Shown here one piece after another: positions 55,433 to 64,000 of a DNA stretch of 64,000 bases; the first letter of the stretch is position 1; each line of letters begins with the position of its first letter. The DNA is from Paenibacillus cymbidii (lineage in GTDB: Bacteria > Bacillota > Bacilli > Paenibacillales > NBRC-103111), in the NCBI RefSeq assembly GCF_004764705.1, contig NZ_SHLX01000001.1, positions 434,001-498,000 on the forward strand. The letters run 5' to 3'. A model generated the notes under the pieces. The model was not told where the DNA came from and made no database searches. It worked only from the letters and a program-made list of their open reading frames with translations. The position numbers and the translations under genes are program-made.

Positions 55433-55601
55433 GTTCAAAAAGTTGGCTTTTCAGCACCGAGAAGGTTGCGAGAACCTGAAGAAGGAGTAGCGGAGTTTAG
55501 GCAGATCCTAAATGAGCAACGGACTTCGAAGGTGAACGCAAGATTCGATGCCGAATACGCTTCCCGATTAAGCTTCGTGATCAAAAGACGACTTTTTGAA
55601 C
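55433..55601. repeat. 169-bp element with 19-bp terminal inverted repeats
   Basis: Left end GTTCAAAAAGTTGGCTTTT (55433-55451) and right end, read on the other strand, GTTCAAAAAGTCGTCTTTT (55601-55583) agree at 17 of 19 positions. The interior is AT-richer than the surroundings and open in one frame (55427-55621), which I do not take as a gene. No target duplication is visible. It has the form of a MITE or of a mobile structured-RNA cassette, and lies in the 5' leader of ylxM-ffh. Confidence 0.8.
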
Positions 55602-55626
55602 GACCTCTTACAGGGATGTGAGAATC

Positions 55627-55980
55627 GTGGCGGAACAAGCAGAACACGATCTGGTGCTCGCCAAGACGAATCGGATCAACTTGTTGTACGATTTTTACGG
55701 GAAGCTGCTGACAGATAAACAAATGACGTTTCTGACGTACTACTTTCACGACGACTTCTCGCTCGGCGAAATCGCGGACGTGTTCGGCATCAGCCGGCAG
55801 GCGGTTTCCGAGCATATCAAACGAGCGGAACAAGCGCTCGAAGAATACGAAACGAAGCTGCAGCTGCTGCAGAAGCATGAACGGCGCGGGCATATTTATC
55901 GGGAGATGGAGTCGGCGGACGCGACGACGCTGCCGGCCAAGGTCCGGGAGTGGATCGTGCAGCTTCGCGGCATCGAGTAA
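55627..55980 (+). CDS. ylxM: YlxM, UPF0122 SRP-associated DNA-binding-like protein
   Basis: A 117-residue helical protein with a sigma-70 region-4-like helix-turn-helix: NRINLLYDFYGKLLTDKQMT, FHDDFSLGEIADVFGISRQA, VSEHIKRAEQALEEYE. GTG 55627 follows AGGGATG; GTG 55618 is an alternative. The gene is nearly always next to ffh in Firmicutes and streptococcal YlxM modulates SRP assembly. Ends 22 bp before ffh. Confidence 0.93.
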   Translation: MAEQAEHDLVLAKTNRINLLYDFYGKLLTDKQMTFLTYYFHDDFSLGEIADVFGISRQAVSEHIKRAEQALEEYETKLQLLQKHERRGHIYREMESADATTLPAKVREWIVQLRGIE

Positions 55981-56002
55981 TTCCACCGGAGGTGAAGCGG
56001 AT

Positions 56003-57382
56003 ATGGCGGCGTTCGAAAGTTTGGCCAATCGGCTGCAGAATGTGTTCGGCAAGCTGCGCGGCAAAGGCAAGCTGTCCGAAGACGACGTAAACGAGGCGCT
56101 GCGTGAAGTGCGGCTCGCGCTGCTGGAGGCGGACGTAAACTTTAAGGTCGTGAAGGATTTCGTCGCCAAGATCAAGGAGCGCGCGATCGGGCAGGAAGTC
56201 ATGAAGAGCTTCACCCCCGGCATGGTCGTCGTCGACATCGTCAACAAAGAGCTGACGGCGCTCATGGGCGGCACGCAGAGCAAGCTGGCGCGCTCGAACC
56301 GGCCGCCGACGGTCATCATGATGGTCGGTTTGCAAGGCGCGGGCAAAACGACGACATCCGGCAAACTCGCGAAGATGCTGCTCAAGCAAAATCACCGCCC
56401 GCTGCTCGTCGCCTGCGACATTTACCGGCCGGCGGCGATCAAGCAGCTGCAGGTGCTCGGCGAGCAAATCAAGGCGCCGGTGTTCGCCCTTGGCGACAAG
56501 GTGAATCCCGTCGACATCGCGAAGCAAGGGCTGGCGCACGCCAAGGAGCATGGCAACGACTACGTCATCATCGATACGGCGGGCCGGCTGCATATCGACG
56601 AAGCGCTGATGGACGAACTGAAGAGGATTCGTGCCGAAACGGATCCGGACGAAGTGCTGCTTGTCGTCGACGCGATGACCGGCCAAGATGCGGTCAACGT
56701 AGCCGACAGCTTCAACAAGCAGATGGAGCTGACCGGCGTCGTGCTGACGAAGCTCGACGGCGACACCCGCGGCGGCGCCGCGCTGTCGGTCAAGGCGGTC
56801 ACCGGCTGCCCGATCAAGTTCGCGGCGACCGGCGAGAAGACCGACGCGCTGGAGCCGTTCCATCCGGAGCGGATGGCATCGCGCATTCTCGGTATGGGCG
56901 ACATGCTGACGCTGATTGAGAAGGCGCAGGAAACGATTGACGCCGACAAGGCGAAAGAGATGGAGCGCAAGCTGCGCACGGCGGAGTTTACGTTCGAGGA
57001 TTTCCTTGAGCAGATGGAGCAGGTGAAGAAGCTCGGTCCGCTCGACCAACTGCTCGACATGATGCCCGGCATGAACAAGATGAAGGGCGTCAAGGACATG
57101 AAGGTCGACGACAAGCAGATGGGCCGCGTGACGGCGATCATCAAGTCGATGACGATCGAAGAGAAGCGCAAGCCGGAAATCATCAACCAGAGCCGGCGGA
57201 AGCGGATCGCGGCGGGCAGCGGCACGAATCTGCAGGAAGTGAACCGGCTGATCAAGCAGTTCGAGGAAATGCGCAAGATGATGAAGCAATTTTCCGGCAT
57301 GCTTGGTCCGAAAGGGCTCAAGGGCGGCGGCAAAGGCCTGCTCGGCAAAATGGGCAAAGGCTTCAAGTTTCCGTTCGGCTGA
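56003..57382 (+). CDS. ffh: Signal recognition particle protein Ffh
   Basis: A 459-residue SRP54. The NG domain has P-loop MVGLQGAGKTTT (107-118), CDIYRPAAIKQL, DTAGRLHIDEALMDEL and TKLDGDTRGGAA; the methionine-rich M domain (about 300-459: MMPGMNKMKGVKDMKV, MRKMMKQFSGML) binds signal peptides and SRP RNA. GGAGGTGAAG precedes the ATG at 56003; upstream frame opening is not coding. Confidence 0.97.
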   Translation: MAAFESLANRLQNVFGKLRGKGKLSEDDVNEALREVRLALLEADVNFKVVKDFVAKIKERAIGQEVMKSFTPGMVVVDIVNKELTALMGGTQSKLARSNRPPTVIMMVGLQGAGKTTTSGKLAKMLLKQNHRPLLVACDIYRPAAIKQLQVLGEQIKAPVFALGDKVNPVDIAKQGLAHAKEHGNDYVIIDTAGRLHIDEALMDELKRIRAETDPDEVLLVVDAMTGQDAVNVADSFNKQMELTGVVLTKLDGDTRGGAALSVKAVTGCPIKFAATGEKTDALEPFHPERMASRILGMGDMLTLIEKAQETIDADKAKEMERKLRTAEFTFEDFLEQMEQVKKLGPLDQLLDMMPGMNKMKGVKDMKVDDKQMGRVTAIIKSMTIEEKRKPEIINQSRRKRIAAGSGTNLQEVNRLIKQFEEMRKMMKQFSGMLGPKGLKGGGKGLLGKMGKGFKFPFG

Positions 57383-57461
57383 GTTGGGGTCGGACCGCGG
57401 CAGCATTAGCCTCATGAAACAGCGGTCCTCAAGCTGAAATTCGATACGGGAGGTGAAATCA

Positions 57462-57734
57462 ATGGCAGTTCGCATTCGTTTGAAACGTATGGGCGCTCAC
57501 AAAGCTCCATTTTACCGTCTGGTCGTTTCCGATTCCCGTTCCCCGCGCGACGGGCGTTTTATCGAGGAAATCGGCACGTACAACCCGGTTGCACAACCGG
57601 CTGAAGTACGCATCGACGAAGAGAAAGCGTTGAAATGGCTGCAAACGGGAGCGCAAGCTTCCGACACGGTTCGCAGTTTGTTCAGCAAAGCCGGCATCAT
57701 GACGAAATTCCATGAGCTCAGACAACAGAAGTAA
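57462..57734 (+). CDS. rpsP: 30S ribosomal protein S16
   Basis: A 90-residue ribosomal protein: [42 protein letters not shown] and [32 protein letters not shown] precedes ATG 57462. A long-range stem GGACCGC (57392-57398)/GCGGTCC (57422-57428) lies in the gap after ffh. Confidence 0.97.
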   Translation: MAVRIRLKRMGAHKAPFYRLVVSDSRSPRDGRFIEEIGTYNPVAQPAEVRIDEEKALKWLQTGAQASDTVRSLFSKAGIMTKFHELRQQK

Positions 57735-57755
57735 TTTCTGTGAGCGGAGGTAGGT

Positions 57756-57989
57756 ATGAAAGATCTCGTAACCGTTATTGCGAAAGCGTTGGTCGATCAT
57801 CCGGAAGACGTCCGCGTGAACGTCAGGGAAGATGAACAGGTCGTGACCTATGAGCTTACCGTACATCCGTCGGATGTCGGCAAAGTCATCGGCAAACAGG
57901 GCCGCATCGCCAAGGCGCTGCGCACGGTCGTCACGTCTGCTGCCGTCAAGAACGAAAGTAAACGCGTCTCCGTCGACATCATGTCGTAA
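57756..57989 (+). CDS. khpA: KH-domain RNA-binding protein KhpA (YlqC)
   Basis: A 77-residue single KH domain, with the GxxG loop in VGKVIGKQGRIAKALRTVV. Partner KhpB/EloR is expected elsewhere; the pair binds many RNAs and influences cell elongation in streptococci. Same position as B. subtilis ylqC between rpsP and rimM. Confidence 0.95.
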   Translation: MKDLVTVIAKALVDHPEDVRVNVREDEQVVTYELTVHPSDVGKVIGKQGRIAKALRTVVTSAAVKNESKRVSVDIMS

Positions 57990-58001
57990 CGGAACGAACA
58001 A

Positions 58002-58069
58002 GCACAAGGGGCGGGAGGAATCCTGGCCCTTTTGTGCACGTTGCTCAGGTTTGCCCCACGATGTGGGGT
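58002..58069 (+). other. Two hairpins between khpA and rimM
   Basis: GCACAAGGGGC (58002-58012) with GCCCTTTTGTGC (58026-58037), and CCCCAC-GAT-GTGGGG (58055-58069) followed by TTGTCTTG. The second could be a weak terminator or attenuator that lowers rimM-trmD relative to rpsP-khpA. Confidence 0.55.
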
Positions 58070-58097
58070 TGTCTTGTTTGTCAGGAGGAGGTACATA

Positions 58098-58622
58098 ATG
58101 AGCGGCAAATTGTACAACGTCGGCAAACTCGTCAATACGCACGGGGTTCGCGGCGATGTCAAAATCATTTCGCAGACGGATTTCCCGGATGTGCGCTTCG
58201 CCAAAGGCAGTCGCCTCGTGCTGGTGGATCCATCGTTGACCCGCCAGGTGGAAGTGACGGTGGAGACGGCGCGCGAGCACAAGGACATGTTTTTTGTGCA
58301 TTTCGCCGGGATCGACGACATTAATTTGGTGGAGCCTTACAAAGGCTGGCTGCTCAAGGTGAAGGAAGAAGATTTGCTCGAGCTTGAAGAAGACGAGTAT
58401 TACTATCACGAGATCGTTGGCTGCGACGTTGTCACCGAAGACGGCGAGAAGCTGGGCACGATTACGGAAATATTGTCCCCGGGCGCCAACGACGTCTGGG
58501 TCGTCGAGCGGCCGAAAGGCAAACCGGTGCTGCTGCCCGTCATTGACGACGTGCTGATTTCGGTCGACATCGCGGCCAAAACGGTGACGGTTCGGTTGAT
58601 GGAAGGTTTGATCGACGGATGA
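58098..58622 (+). CDS. rimM: Ribosome maturation factor RimM
   Basis: A 174-residue 30S assembly factor acting on the S19/head region. N-terminal beta-barrel [20 protein letters not shown], middle [23 protein letters not shown]-barrel C-terminus with [20 protein letters not shown] and [20 protein letters not shown] precedes the ATG. Overlaps trmD by ATGA. Confidence 0.96.
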   Translation: MSGKLYNVGKLVNTHGVRGDVKIISQTDFPDVRFAKGSRLVLVDPSLTRQVEVTVETAREHKDMFFVHFAGIDDINLVEPYKGWLLKVKEEDLLELEEDEYYYHEIVGCDVVTEDGEKLGTITEILSPGANDVWVVERPKGKPVLLPVIDDVLISVDIAAKTVTVRLMEGLIDG

Positions 58623-59452
58623 GGATTGATGTGCTGACGCTGTTTCCGGACATGTTCGACGGCGTGTTCGCCGCCAGCATTCTCGGCAAAGCCCGCGACA
58701 AAGGCATCGTGTCGCTGCATACGCTCAATTTCCGCGAGTTTGCGGTGGGCAAGCACAACACGGTCGACGATGCGCCTTACGGCGGCGGAGGCGGCATGGT
58801 GCTGAAGCCGGAACCGATTTTTGCCGCGGTGGAGCATGTGCTGGAGCAGGCTGAAACGTCCCGGGACGAGCGAGAAAAGCCGGAAACAGCGGGTGCGGGC
58901 GACTTGGCCGCGGAACATTCGGCGGATGGCGGCAGGCGCGTCATCCTGATGTGCCCGCAAGGCGAACCGTTCACGCAGCGCAAAGCGGAGGAACTGGCCG
59001 GCGCCGAGCATCTGGTGTTCATTTGCGGGCATTATGAAGGCTACGACGAGCGGATTCGCCAGTTTCTCGTGACCGACGAGCTGTCGATCGGCGATTACGT
59101 GCTGACCGGCGGCGAGCTGCCGGCCATGGTCGTCATCGACAGCGTTGTGCGGCTGTTGCCCGGCGTGCTCGGCAACGAGCAATCGGCCGTTGCGGACTCG
59201 TTCAGCACCGGCTTGCTGGAGCATCCGCACTACACGCGCCCCGCCATATTCCGTGACTGGCCCGTGCCGGACATCTTGCTTTCGGGGCATCACGACAATA
59301 TCGAGAAGTGGCGTCGTCAGGAGTCGCTGGCCCGCACGCATTCGCGCCGGCCGGAGCTGCTGAAAGATGCGCCGCTTACCGACAAGGAACGCAAGCTGAT
59401 CGCGGAATGGGACCGCCTGCGCGAACAGGATGCCGGGTCGGACTCCGAGTAA
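58619..59452 (+). CDS. trmD: tRNA (guanine(37)-N(1))-methyltransferase
   Basis: A 277-residue SPOUT enzyme. [69 protein letters not shown] (trefoil knot) and [10 protein letters not shown]. Between VEHVLEQ and [10 protein letters not shown] it carries an acidic insertion of about 28 residues (near 80-105) not usual in Bacillus TrmD. ATG coupled to the rimM stop. Confidence 0.96.
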   Translation: MRIDVLTLFPDMFDGVFAASILGKARDKGIVSLHTLNFREFAVGKHNTVDDAPYGGGGGMVLKPEPIFAAVEHVLEQAETSRDEREKPETAGAGDLAAEHSADGGRRVILMCPQGEPFTQRKAEELAGAEHLVFICGHYEGYDERIRQFLVTDELSIGDYVLTGGELPAMVVIDSVVRLLPGVLGNEQSAVADSFSTGLLEHPHYTRPAIFRDWPVPDILLSGHHDNIEKWRRQESLARTHSRRPELLKDAPLTDKERKLIAEWDRLREQDAGSDSE

Positions 59453-59459
59453 CCGACTC

Positions 59460-59598
59460 TTGTTTTTGCAGGCGAGATATGGTATAGTTCTTTCTGTTGT
59501 GTTCATTTTATGTTATTTCGGTGGTCCTCTACGCATCCGGCCCGCACGCACGCGGCCCATTACGCGCATGAACACCCGAGTGGAAGGAGGGAGTCCCG
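59460..59598 (+). promoter_or_regulatory. rplS promoter and candidate L19 leader
   Basis: TTGTTT (59460-59465), 17 bp, TATAGT (59483-59488). The leader of about 105 nt contains GC-rich complementary stretches (GGCCCGCACGCACGCGGCCC, 59539-59558). Firmicutes often have an autoregulatory L19 leader RNA at this place; I cannot confirm the consensus structure by eye. Confidence 0.5.
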
Positions 59599-59940
59599 AT
59601 GAATATCATTCAAGAAATTACGAAGGAACAGCTTCGCCAAGACATTCCGAGTTTTCGCCCAGGCGACACGCTGAAAGTTTACGTGAAAGTTATCGAGGGT
59701 TCGCGCGAACGGATTCAGTTGTTCGAAGGCGTAGTTATCAAGCGTCGTGGCGGCGGAATCAGCGAAACGTTCACCGTTCGTAAAATTTCATACGGCGTCG
59801 GCGTGGAAAGAACGTTCCCGCTGCATTCGCCGAAAATCGATAAAATCGAAGTGGCTCGCCGAGGTAAAGTTCGCCGTGCGAAGCTCTACTACCTGCGCAA
59901 CTTGCGCGGCAAAGCGGCAAGAATTCAAGAAATTCGATAA
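59599..59940 (+). CDS. rplS: 50S ribosomal protein L19
   Basis: A 113-residue ribosomal protein at the subunit interface: [54 protein letters not shown] and the C-terminal [29 protein letters not shown] precedes the ATG. Confidence 0.97.
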   Translation: MNIIQEITKEQLRQDIPSFRPGDTLKVYVKVIEGSRERIQLFEGVVIKRRGGGISETFTVRKISYGVGVERTFPLHSPKIDKIEVARRGKVRRAKLYYLRNLRGKAARIQEIR

Positions 59941-59949
59941 GCATCAGCG

Positions 59950-59976
59950 AGGGGCTTGCGTATCAAGCCCCTTTTT
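59950..59976 (+). terminator. Intrinsic terminator of rplS
   Basis: AGGGGCTTG-CGTAT-CAAGCCCCT followed by TTTT. Confidence 0.9.
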
Positions 59977-60021
59977 CGTACTGGTTTATTCGGGTCGGTT
60001 CGTCCTAGGAACAGAAAGGCG

Positions 60022-60621
60022 ATGACGAAGTTTATGGAACAAGATCAATCCGTGACGCCAAAAAGCTCTGCGCAGAACGAAATTTGGGAATGGGTCAAAG
60101 CGATCGCCATTGCGGCCGCGCTGGTATTCATTATCCGCTATTTCGTGTTTGCGCCGTTCATCGTAGACGGACCGTCGATGCAGCCGAACTTTTATACGGG
60201 CGAACGACTCATCGTCAATAAACTCGTGTACGAATTCCGCAAGCCGCACCGCGGCGAAGTGATCGTATTCCACGCCAAAACAGGGAAAGACTATATCAAG
60301 CGCGTCATTGCGCTGCCTGGCGAAACGATCAAAATCGCGGGCAACAAAGTGTATATCAACAACCAAGAGTTGGATGAGCCCTACATAAAGGAAGCCGTCG
60401 AGGAATACAGCAAGAAGGGCGGCGGCGTGTACAACGGTCCGTTCAGCGATTACAAAGTGCCGGAAGGCACCATCTTCGCGATGGGCGACAACCGGCCGGA
60501 CAGTTCGGACAGCCGTGTGCTCGATACGGTAGGTCCGGTCCCGTACGGCAAAATCGTCGGCCGCGCCGATCTGATTTTCTGGCCGCTCGACAAAATAAAA
60601 TTGGTGAAGCATCACAGTTAG
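60022..60621 (+). CDS. lepB: Signal peptidase I
   Basis: A 199-residue membrane protease removing signal peptides. One N-terminal membrane helix (about 24-45), nucleophile Ser52 in [10 protein letters not shown], general base Lys93 in [12 protein letters not shown], and box [13 protein letters not shown]. The Bacillus Sip-type length indicates the single-helix form. ATG 60022 is close to AAAGG; upstream frame is part of the terminator region. Follows rplS as in B. subtilis sipS-like arrangements in Paenibacillaceae. Confidence 0.94.
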   Translation: MTKFMEQDQSVTPKSSAQNEIWEWVKAIAIAAALVFIIRYFVFAPFIVDGPSMQPNFYTGERLIVNKLVYEFRKPHRGEVIVFHAKTGKDYIKRVIALPGETIKIAGNKVYINNQELDEPYIKEAVEEYSKKGGGVYNGPFSDYKVPEGTIFAMGDNRPDSSDSRVLDTVGPVPYGKIVGRADLIFWPLDKIKLVKHHS

Positions 60622-60665
60622 CATACGTTGCAATTGGATGCGGCGCCATGCATGAGGTGGTACGG

Positions 60666-61532
60666 ATGAGCATTCAATGGTTTCCCGGGCACATGACCAA
60701 AGCCCGCCGGCAAATCGAAGAGAAGCTGAAGCTGATCGATGTGACGATCGAATTGCTCGATGCACGTATCCCACTATCCAGCCGCAACCCGATGATCGAC
60801 GACATCCTCCGGCACAAGCCGCGGCTCGTGCTGCTCAATAAATCCGATCTGGCCGATCCGGGCGCGACTGCCGCTTGGGTCGCTTTTTTTCGCGAGCAAG
60901 GGCTGGCTGCCTTGCCGATCGATGCGGTAAGCGGACATCAGATCAACCAGATCGTACCCCAGTGCCGCACGCTGCTTGAGGACAAAATCGCCGCCCAGGT
61001 GCGCAAGGGTATTACGCCACGGGCGATTCGCGCGCTGATTGTCGGCATCCCCAACGTCGGCAAGTCGACGTTAATCAATCGGCTGGCCGGGCGCAAAATT
61101 GCCGCAACCGGCGACAAACCGGGCGTGACTAAAGCGCAGCAGTGGATCAAAATCGGCGGTGAAGCCGAGCTGCTGGATACGCCGGGCATTCTGTGGCCGA
61201 AGTTCGAGGACCAGATGGTCGGTTACCGGCTGGCGGCGACAGGGGCGATCAAGGAAGAAATTTTGCAAATCGAAGAGATCGCTTTTTATGCCGTGAAGTA
61301 CATGTCGCTGCATTACGGTGCAACGATGAAGGAGCGGTTCGCGCTGGAAGAGCTGCCGGGGCCTGACAGGGGCGCCGAAGAGGTCGTTGCCGTTATGGAG
61401 GCGATCGGGCGCAAGCGCGGCTGCTTGTTGTCGGGCGGGCGAGTCGATTTGGGCAAAACGTCGACGCTGCTGCTGCGCGAGCTTCGAGCCGGCAAGTTGG
61501 GCCGGATCAGCTTCGAGCGTCCGGGCGAGTGA
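60666..61532 (+). CDS. rbgA: Ribosome biogenesis GTPase RbgA (YlqF)
   Basis: A 288-residue circularly permuted GTPase needed for late 50S assembly. [20 protein letters not shown] start (with the catalytic His of the PGHM motif), G4 NKSD (58-61) before G1 GIPNVGKST (128-136) and G3 DTPG (172-175); C-terminal ANTAR-like helical RNA-binding region. TGAGGTGG precedes ATG 60666. Confidence 0.96.
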   Translation: MSIQWFPGHMTKARRQIEEKLKLIDVTIELLDARIPLSSRNPMIDDILRHKPRLVLLNKSDLADPGATAAWVAFFREQGLAALPIDAVSGHQINQIVPQCRTLLEDKIAAQVRKGITPRAIRALIVGIPNVGKSTLINRLAGRKIAATGDKPGVTKAQQWIKIGGEAELLDTPGILWPKFEDQMVGYRLAATGAIKEEILQIEEIAFYAVKYMSLHYGATMKERFALEELPGPDRGAEEVVAVMEAIGRKRGCLLSGGRVDLGKTSTLLLRELRAGKLGRISFERPGE

Positions 61533-61550
61533 AGGATAGTAGGGTACAGG

Positions 61551-61582
61551 CGTCCTCCCGTTAAGTCGGGCGGGCGTTTTTT
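61551..61582 (+). terminator. Intrinsic terminator of rbgA
   Basis: CGTCCTCCCG-TTAAGT-CGGGCGGGCG (one mismatch) followed by TTTTTTG. Confidence 0.85.
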
Positions 61583-61636
61583 GTTTTTGTTTGATGGTAA
61601 GTTTCAGGGCGGAAAACGCGGAACGGGAAGGAGATT

Positions 61637-61833
61637 GCGAAATAGGCCATTTTTTATTGCCTATCTGCTCTAAAATGGGCCGCCGCCGGAAAATAGCCAG
61701 TGATTTCACTGGGTATTCGCGTCCACCTGCCCCGATTGGGGTTATTTGCGCGAAATAACCAGTGTTTTCACTGGCTATTTTCGTTGCAGTTCCTGAAATA
61801 GGGGGAATAAGCCATTTTTTATGGCCTATTTTT
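61637..61833. repeat. Four palindromic AAATA-GCC elements (gene-free 61583-62042)
   Basis: Copies at 61637-61668, 61688-61720 (AAATAGCCAGTG-ATTT-CACTGGGTATT), 61751-61783 (GAAATAACCAGTG-TTTT-CACTGGCTATTTT) and 61804-61833 (AATAAGCCAT-TTTTT-ATGGCCTATT). After them, 61840-62042 has no gene; TATAAT (62013-62018) may be the rnhB -10. Confidence 0.88.
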
Positions 61834-62042
61834 TCCTGTTCGTGCGATCTCCACATTAGCTTCTGCGGTTCGCTGGCTCGAGATATAAACCATCATTACG
61901 GGAACGTTCAAATTGATGTGTTTTTTTATTCCGGTTGGCGACTTGACTGTCTCGAATACACTTCGCGAGGGCCCCGGCCATTTTGTGCTGGCTCCGTTTG
62001 TCGGAGGTGGGGTATAATGGGGGCACGAGAGGAAGGGACAGG

Positions 62043-62651
62043 ATGCTGGATTACGAAAGCAAGTTATGGGAACAAGGTGTGTGCAGCATCGCCGGAATCG
62101 ACGAAGTCGGCCGCGGCTGTTTGTTCGGCGATGTGGTGGCCGCAGCGGTTATTATGCCGCAGGGGCTTGTGATGGAGGAGATCGACGACTCCAAGAAGCT
62201 ATCGGAGAAGAAGCGGGACAGGCTGTACGATGAAATCATGGAAGTTGCACTCGGCGTTGGCATTGCCTTTGTCGACAGCGCAACCATTGACCGGATCAAT
62301 ATCAAACAAGCGGCGCGGCTGGCGATGAAGCAGGCGCTGGCGCAATTGTCGCCGCAGCCGGACTACTTGCTTGTCGACGCCGAGAAGGTGGACAGTCCGC
62401 TGCCGCAGTTGGCTGTTATTCATGGCGATGCGCTCAGCCAGTCGATTGCAGCGGCATCCATCGTCGCCAAAGTGACGCGCGACCGCAAATGTCTGGAATG
62501 GGATCTCACTTATCCGGAATACGGCATTGCGATACATAAAGGCTACGCAACCAAACTGCACCGCGAACGCATCGCTTCGCTCGGCCCGTCGCCGATGCAC
62601 CGGCGTTCGTTTCTGGGCAACATCGTGTACGAACAGCAGGAACTCTTCTAA
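62043..62651 (+). CDS. rnhB: Ribonuclease HII
   Basis: A 202-residue enzyme that nicks RNA/DNA hybrids and single ribonucleotides in DNA. IAGIDEVGRG holds the first two acidic residues; LLVDAEKVD and VTRDRKC the other two; also IDDSKKLSEKKRD and QSIAAASIVAKV. The GRG motif continues CLFGDVV where most RNases HII have PLAGPVV, a change next to the ribonucleotide-binding site. GGAAGGGACAGG precedes ATG 62043. Same rbgA-rnhB order as B. subtilis. Confidence 0.93.
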   Translation: MLDYESKLWEQGVCSIAGIDEVGRGCLFGDVVAAAVIMPQGLVMEEIDDSKKLSEKKRDRLYDEIMEVALGVGIAFVDSATIDRINIKQAARLAMKQALAQLSPQPDYLLVDAEKVDSPLPQLAVIHGDALSQSIAAASIVAKVTRDRKCLEWDLTYPEYGIAIHKGYATKLHRERIASLGPSPMHRRSFLGNIVYEQQELF

Positions 62652-62689
62652 GATATGGAAGAGATTGACCGCAAAGGAGGGAAATAGCG

Positions 62690-64000
62690 ATGAATATCGG
62701 GCAACTGCTGCGCGGATTGGTCGGCGAAACCAAGCCGCTTGACGAAGGGAAAGCGCTGGAGCTGAAAGTGGGGCAAATTGTCAAAGGCATCGTGCTGCAG
62801 CTGCTAAGCGATCAGGAGGCATTGCTGAACATCGGCGGCGTGCACGTAAAAGCGAAGCTGGAGACGCCGCTGCGGCAAGGGCAGTCGACACTGCTGCAAG
62901 TGCAGCCGCAATCTTCGCCCGAGCATATCGTGATGAAGCCGCTGGATGCGGCCGATACGCCGATCGATGGCGATACCGTCACCCAGTTGCTGCGAAGCTT
63001 CGGGATGAAAGACCAACCGGAGCACCGCCAGCTTCTGCAGCAGCTGCACCGGGAAGGTGTCGCGCCCACGAAGGAAACGGTAGAAAGCTTCGTCAAGCTT
63101 GCGGCAGGAGCACCTGCCGGCATTGATCCGGCCGCTTGGCGGGAGTCTGCACTTACCGCGGTTCGCCGGGGGCTGCCGCTCACGGCCGAAACGACGGCGG
63201 CGCTGCACCGCGTCTTGTTCGGCGAGCCGCTGCCCAAGCAGCTCGGCGAATTCGTTCAGCTGGCGGCAAACGCCCTCCGCCAGGACGAAACGGCGCCGCA
63301 GCTGCCGCAACAAGCGCGCGAAGCGCTGCAGCAAGCGGCGCAGCAGGCACAAGGCGTGCTGCGCCTGACAGCGCAAGCGCAGCAGCAGCTCACGGCGGCG
63401 GCGCAGCCGAACGAGCCGTCGCAGTCGCCGGCTCCTGCGACAGCGGCTGCGCCACAAGCAACGGCAGCCGGGGCCGCTTCTCCGGCGGTCGCCGCACAGC
63501 CGCTGCAGTCAGGCACGTCTCCGGCGCAACTGCCGCAGGGGGCTCCTGCGGCAGGGGCCGCTGGCATGCCGCAAGCGCCGGCATCGCCGGCAACGGCACC
63601 GCAGGCGGAGCCGGGGGCGGCAGTCGCGCAGCGCAGCGGCGAAGCGCCGCCGCAAGCGGCACCTGCTGCGCTGCCGGCGGCTCCCGCCGAAGCGGAAGCG
63701 GGCGGCGCGTGGATCGGCAAGCTGCTGAAGGCGCTTGGCGTTGGCCATGAGCGGCAGCTCGTGCGCCTGCCGGACGACGCGCCGGCCGCACGATTGCCGC
63801 AGTCGCTGCTGCCGGGCGCGCCCGGCGAACAGGATGCGCCGCAATCACCGCAAGCGCAGCAAGCCTCCGGCAGCACGCCGCAGCATGCCCAGGCCGCAAG
63901 CGATTCGCTGAAATCGGCGCTGCTCGTGTTGGCCGCAACCGACGGCGTGCCGGAGACGATCAAGGAGAGCGCCCAGCAGGCGCTGCAGCACATCACCGGC
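62690..64000 (+). CDS. YlqG-like protein, 3' end outside the window
   Basis: At least 437 residues, open to the last base. AAAGGAGGGAA precedes ATG 62690. Residues 1-190 form a conserved-looking globular part (MNIGQLLRGLVGETKPLDEG, LNIGGVHVKAKLETPLRQGQ); about 205-345 is a long Ala/Gln/Pro-rich disordered stretch; then a second ordered piece begins (WIGKLLKALGVGHERQLVRL). By position after rnhB it corresponds to B. subtilis ylqG, which precedes the FlhB-like ylqH; the make-up also recalls flagellar hook-length control proteins. Function not established. Confidence 0.7.
   Translation, partial: MNIGQLLRGLVGETKPLDEGKALELKVGQIVKGIVLQLLSDQEALLNIGGVHVKAKLETPLRQGQSTLLQVQPQSSPEHIVMKPLDAADTPIDGDTVTQLLRSFGMKDQPEHRQLLQQLHREGVAPTKETVESFVKLAAGAPAGIDPAAWRESALTAVRRGLPLTAETTAALHRVLFGEPLPKQLGEFVQLAANALRQDETAPQLPQQAREALQQAAQQAQGVLRLTAQAQQQLTAAAQPNEPSQSPAPATAAAPQATAAGAASPAVAAQPLQSGTSPAQLPQGAPAAGAAGMPQAPASPATAPQAEPGAAVAQRSGEAPPQAAPAALPAAPAEAEAGGAWIGKLLKALGVGHERQLVRLPDDAPAARLPQSLLPGAPGEQDAPQSPQAQQASGSTPQHAQAASDSLKSALLVLAATDGVPETIKESAQQALQHITG

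Noticed and set aside
55427..55621. 64-codon frame across the inverted-repeat element before ylxM
   Set aside because: It exactly spans the 169-bp element including its terminal repeats, has no ribosome site and no familiar fold; the element is better seen as a repeat or structured RNA.

Overview
The window looks like a chromosomal segment of a GC-rich, spore-forming Firmicute of the Paenibacillaceae (Paenibacillus or Cohnella type). Reasons: the right half follows Bacillus gene order almost exactly (rsmD-coaD-ylbJ-ylbL-tmcAL-yceD-rpmF, then fapR-plsX-fab genes-acpP-fabF-rnc-smc-ftsY, then ylxM-ffh-rpsP-khpA-rimM-trmD-rplS-lepB-rbgA-rnhB). It also carries a sporulation membrane protein (YlbJ), a tyrosine T-box, Bacillus-type SOS and Fur boxes and AGGAGG ribosome sites with many GTG/TTG starts. 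No rRNA, tRNA, prophage, CRISPR array or intact insertion sequence is seen. Layout, left to right. 0-1.9 kb: small proteins of poorly known function. 2.0-5.1 kb: a Fur-controlled siderophore binding protein with two FecCD permeases. 5.2-10 kb: DUF1885 protein, arginine decarboxylase SpeA, two MFS transporters. 10-10.8 kb: gene-free repeat block. 10.8-15.3 kb: a two-component system with an upstream secreted protein, YktB, and an unidentified protein. 15.5-24.8 kb: a sugar-acid island: LacI regulator, LarA-like racemase/epimerase, gluconate kinase, SDR, 6-phosphogluconate dehydrogenase, IlvD/Edd dehydratase, M20 hydrolase. 24.8-26.5 kb: T-box and tyrS. 26.5-27.8 kb: second gene-free repeat block, inversely homologous to the first. 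27.9-34.0 kb: AAC(3)-type acetyltransferase and a second Fur-controlled siderophore locus with its own AraC regulator. 34.1-35.9 kb: SRAP protein and a WYL-like miniprotein around two LexA boxes, then a type I toxin-antitoxin pair. 35.9-64 kb: the conserved housekeeping block, open at the right edge inside a YlqG-like gene. How the genes may work together: fructuronate -> mannonate (SDR), mannonate -> gluconate (LarA-like nickel enzyme), gluconate -> 6-phosphogluconate (GntK) -> ribulose 5-phosphate (Gnd) would be a complete route under one LacI regulator. This is an inference, and the LarA step is the novel part. The two iron loci have binding protein and permeases but no ATPase, so they probably share one encoded elsewhere. 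FapR, sensing malonyl-CoA, sits at the head of the fatty-acid operon behind a recognisable FapR operator. The most unusual non-coding content is two families of intergenic repeats (palindromic AAATA-GCC elements in four or five places; TATCCC repeats in two inverted blocks), a 169-bp inverted-repeat element in the leader of ylxM-ffh, and a perfect Fur box/promoter with no recognisable gene behind it.
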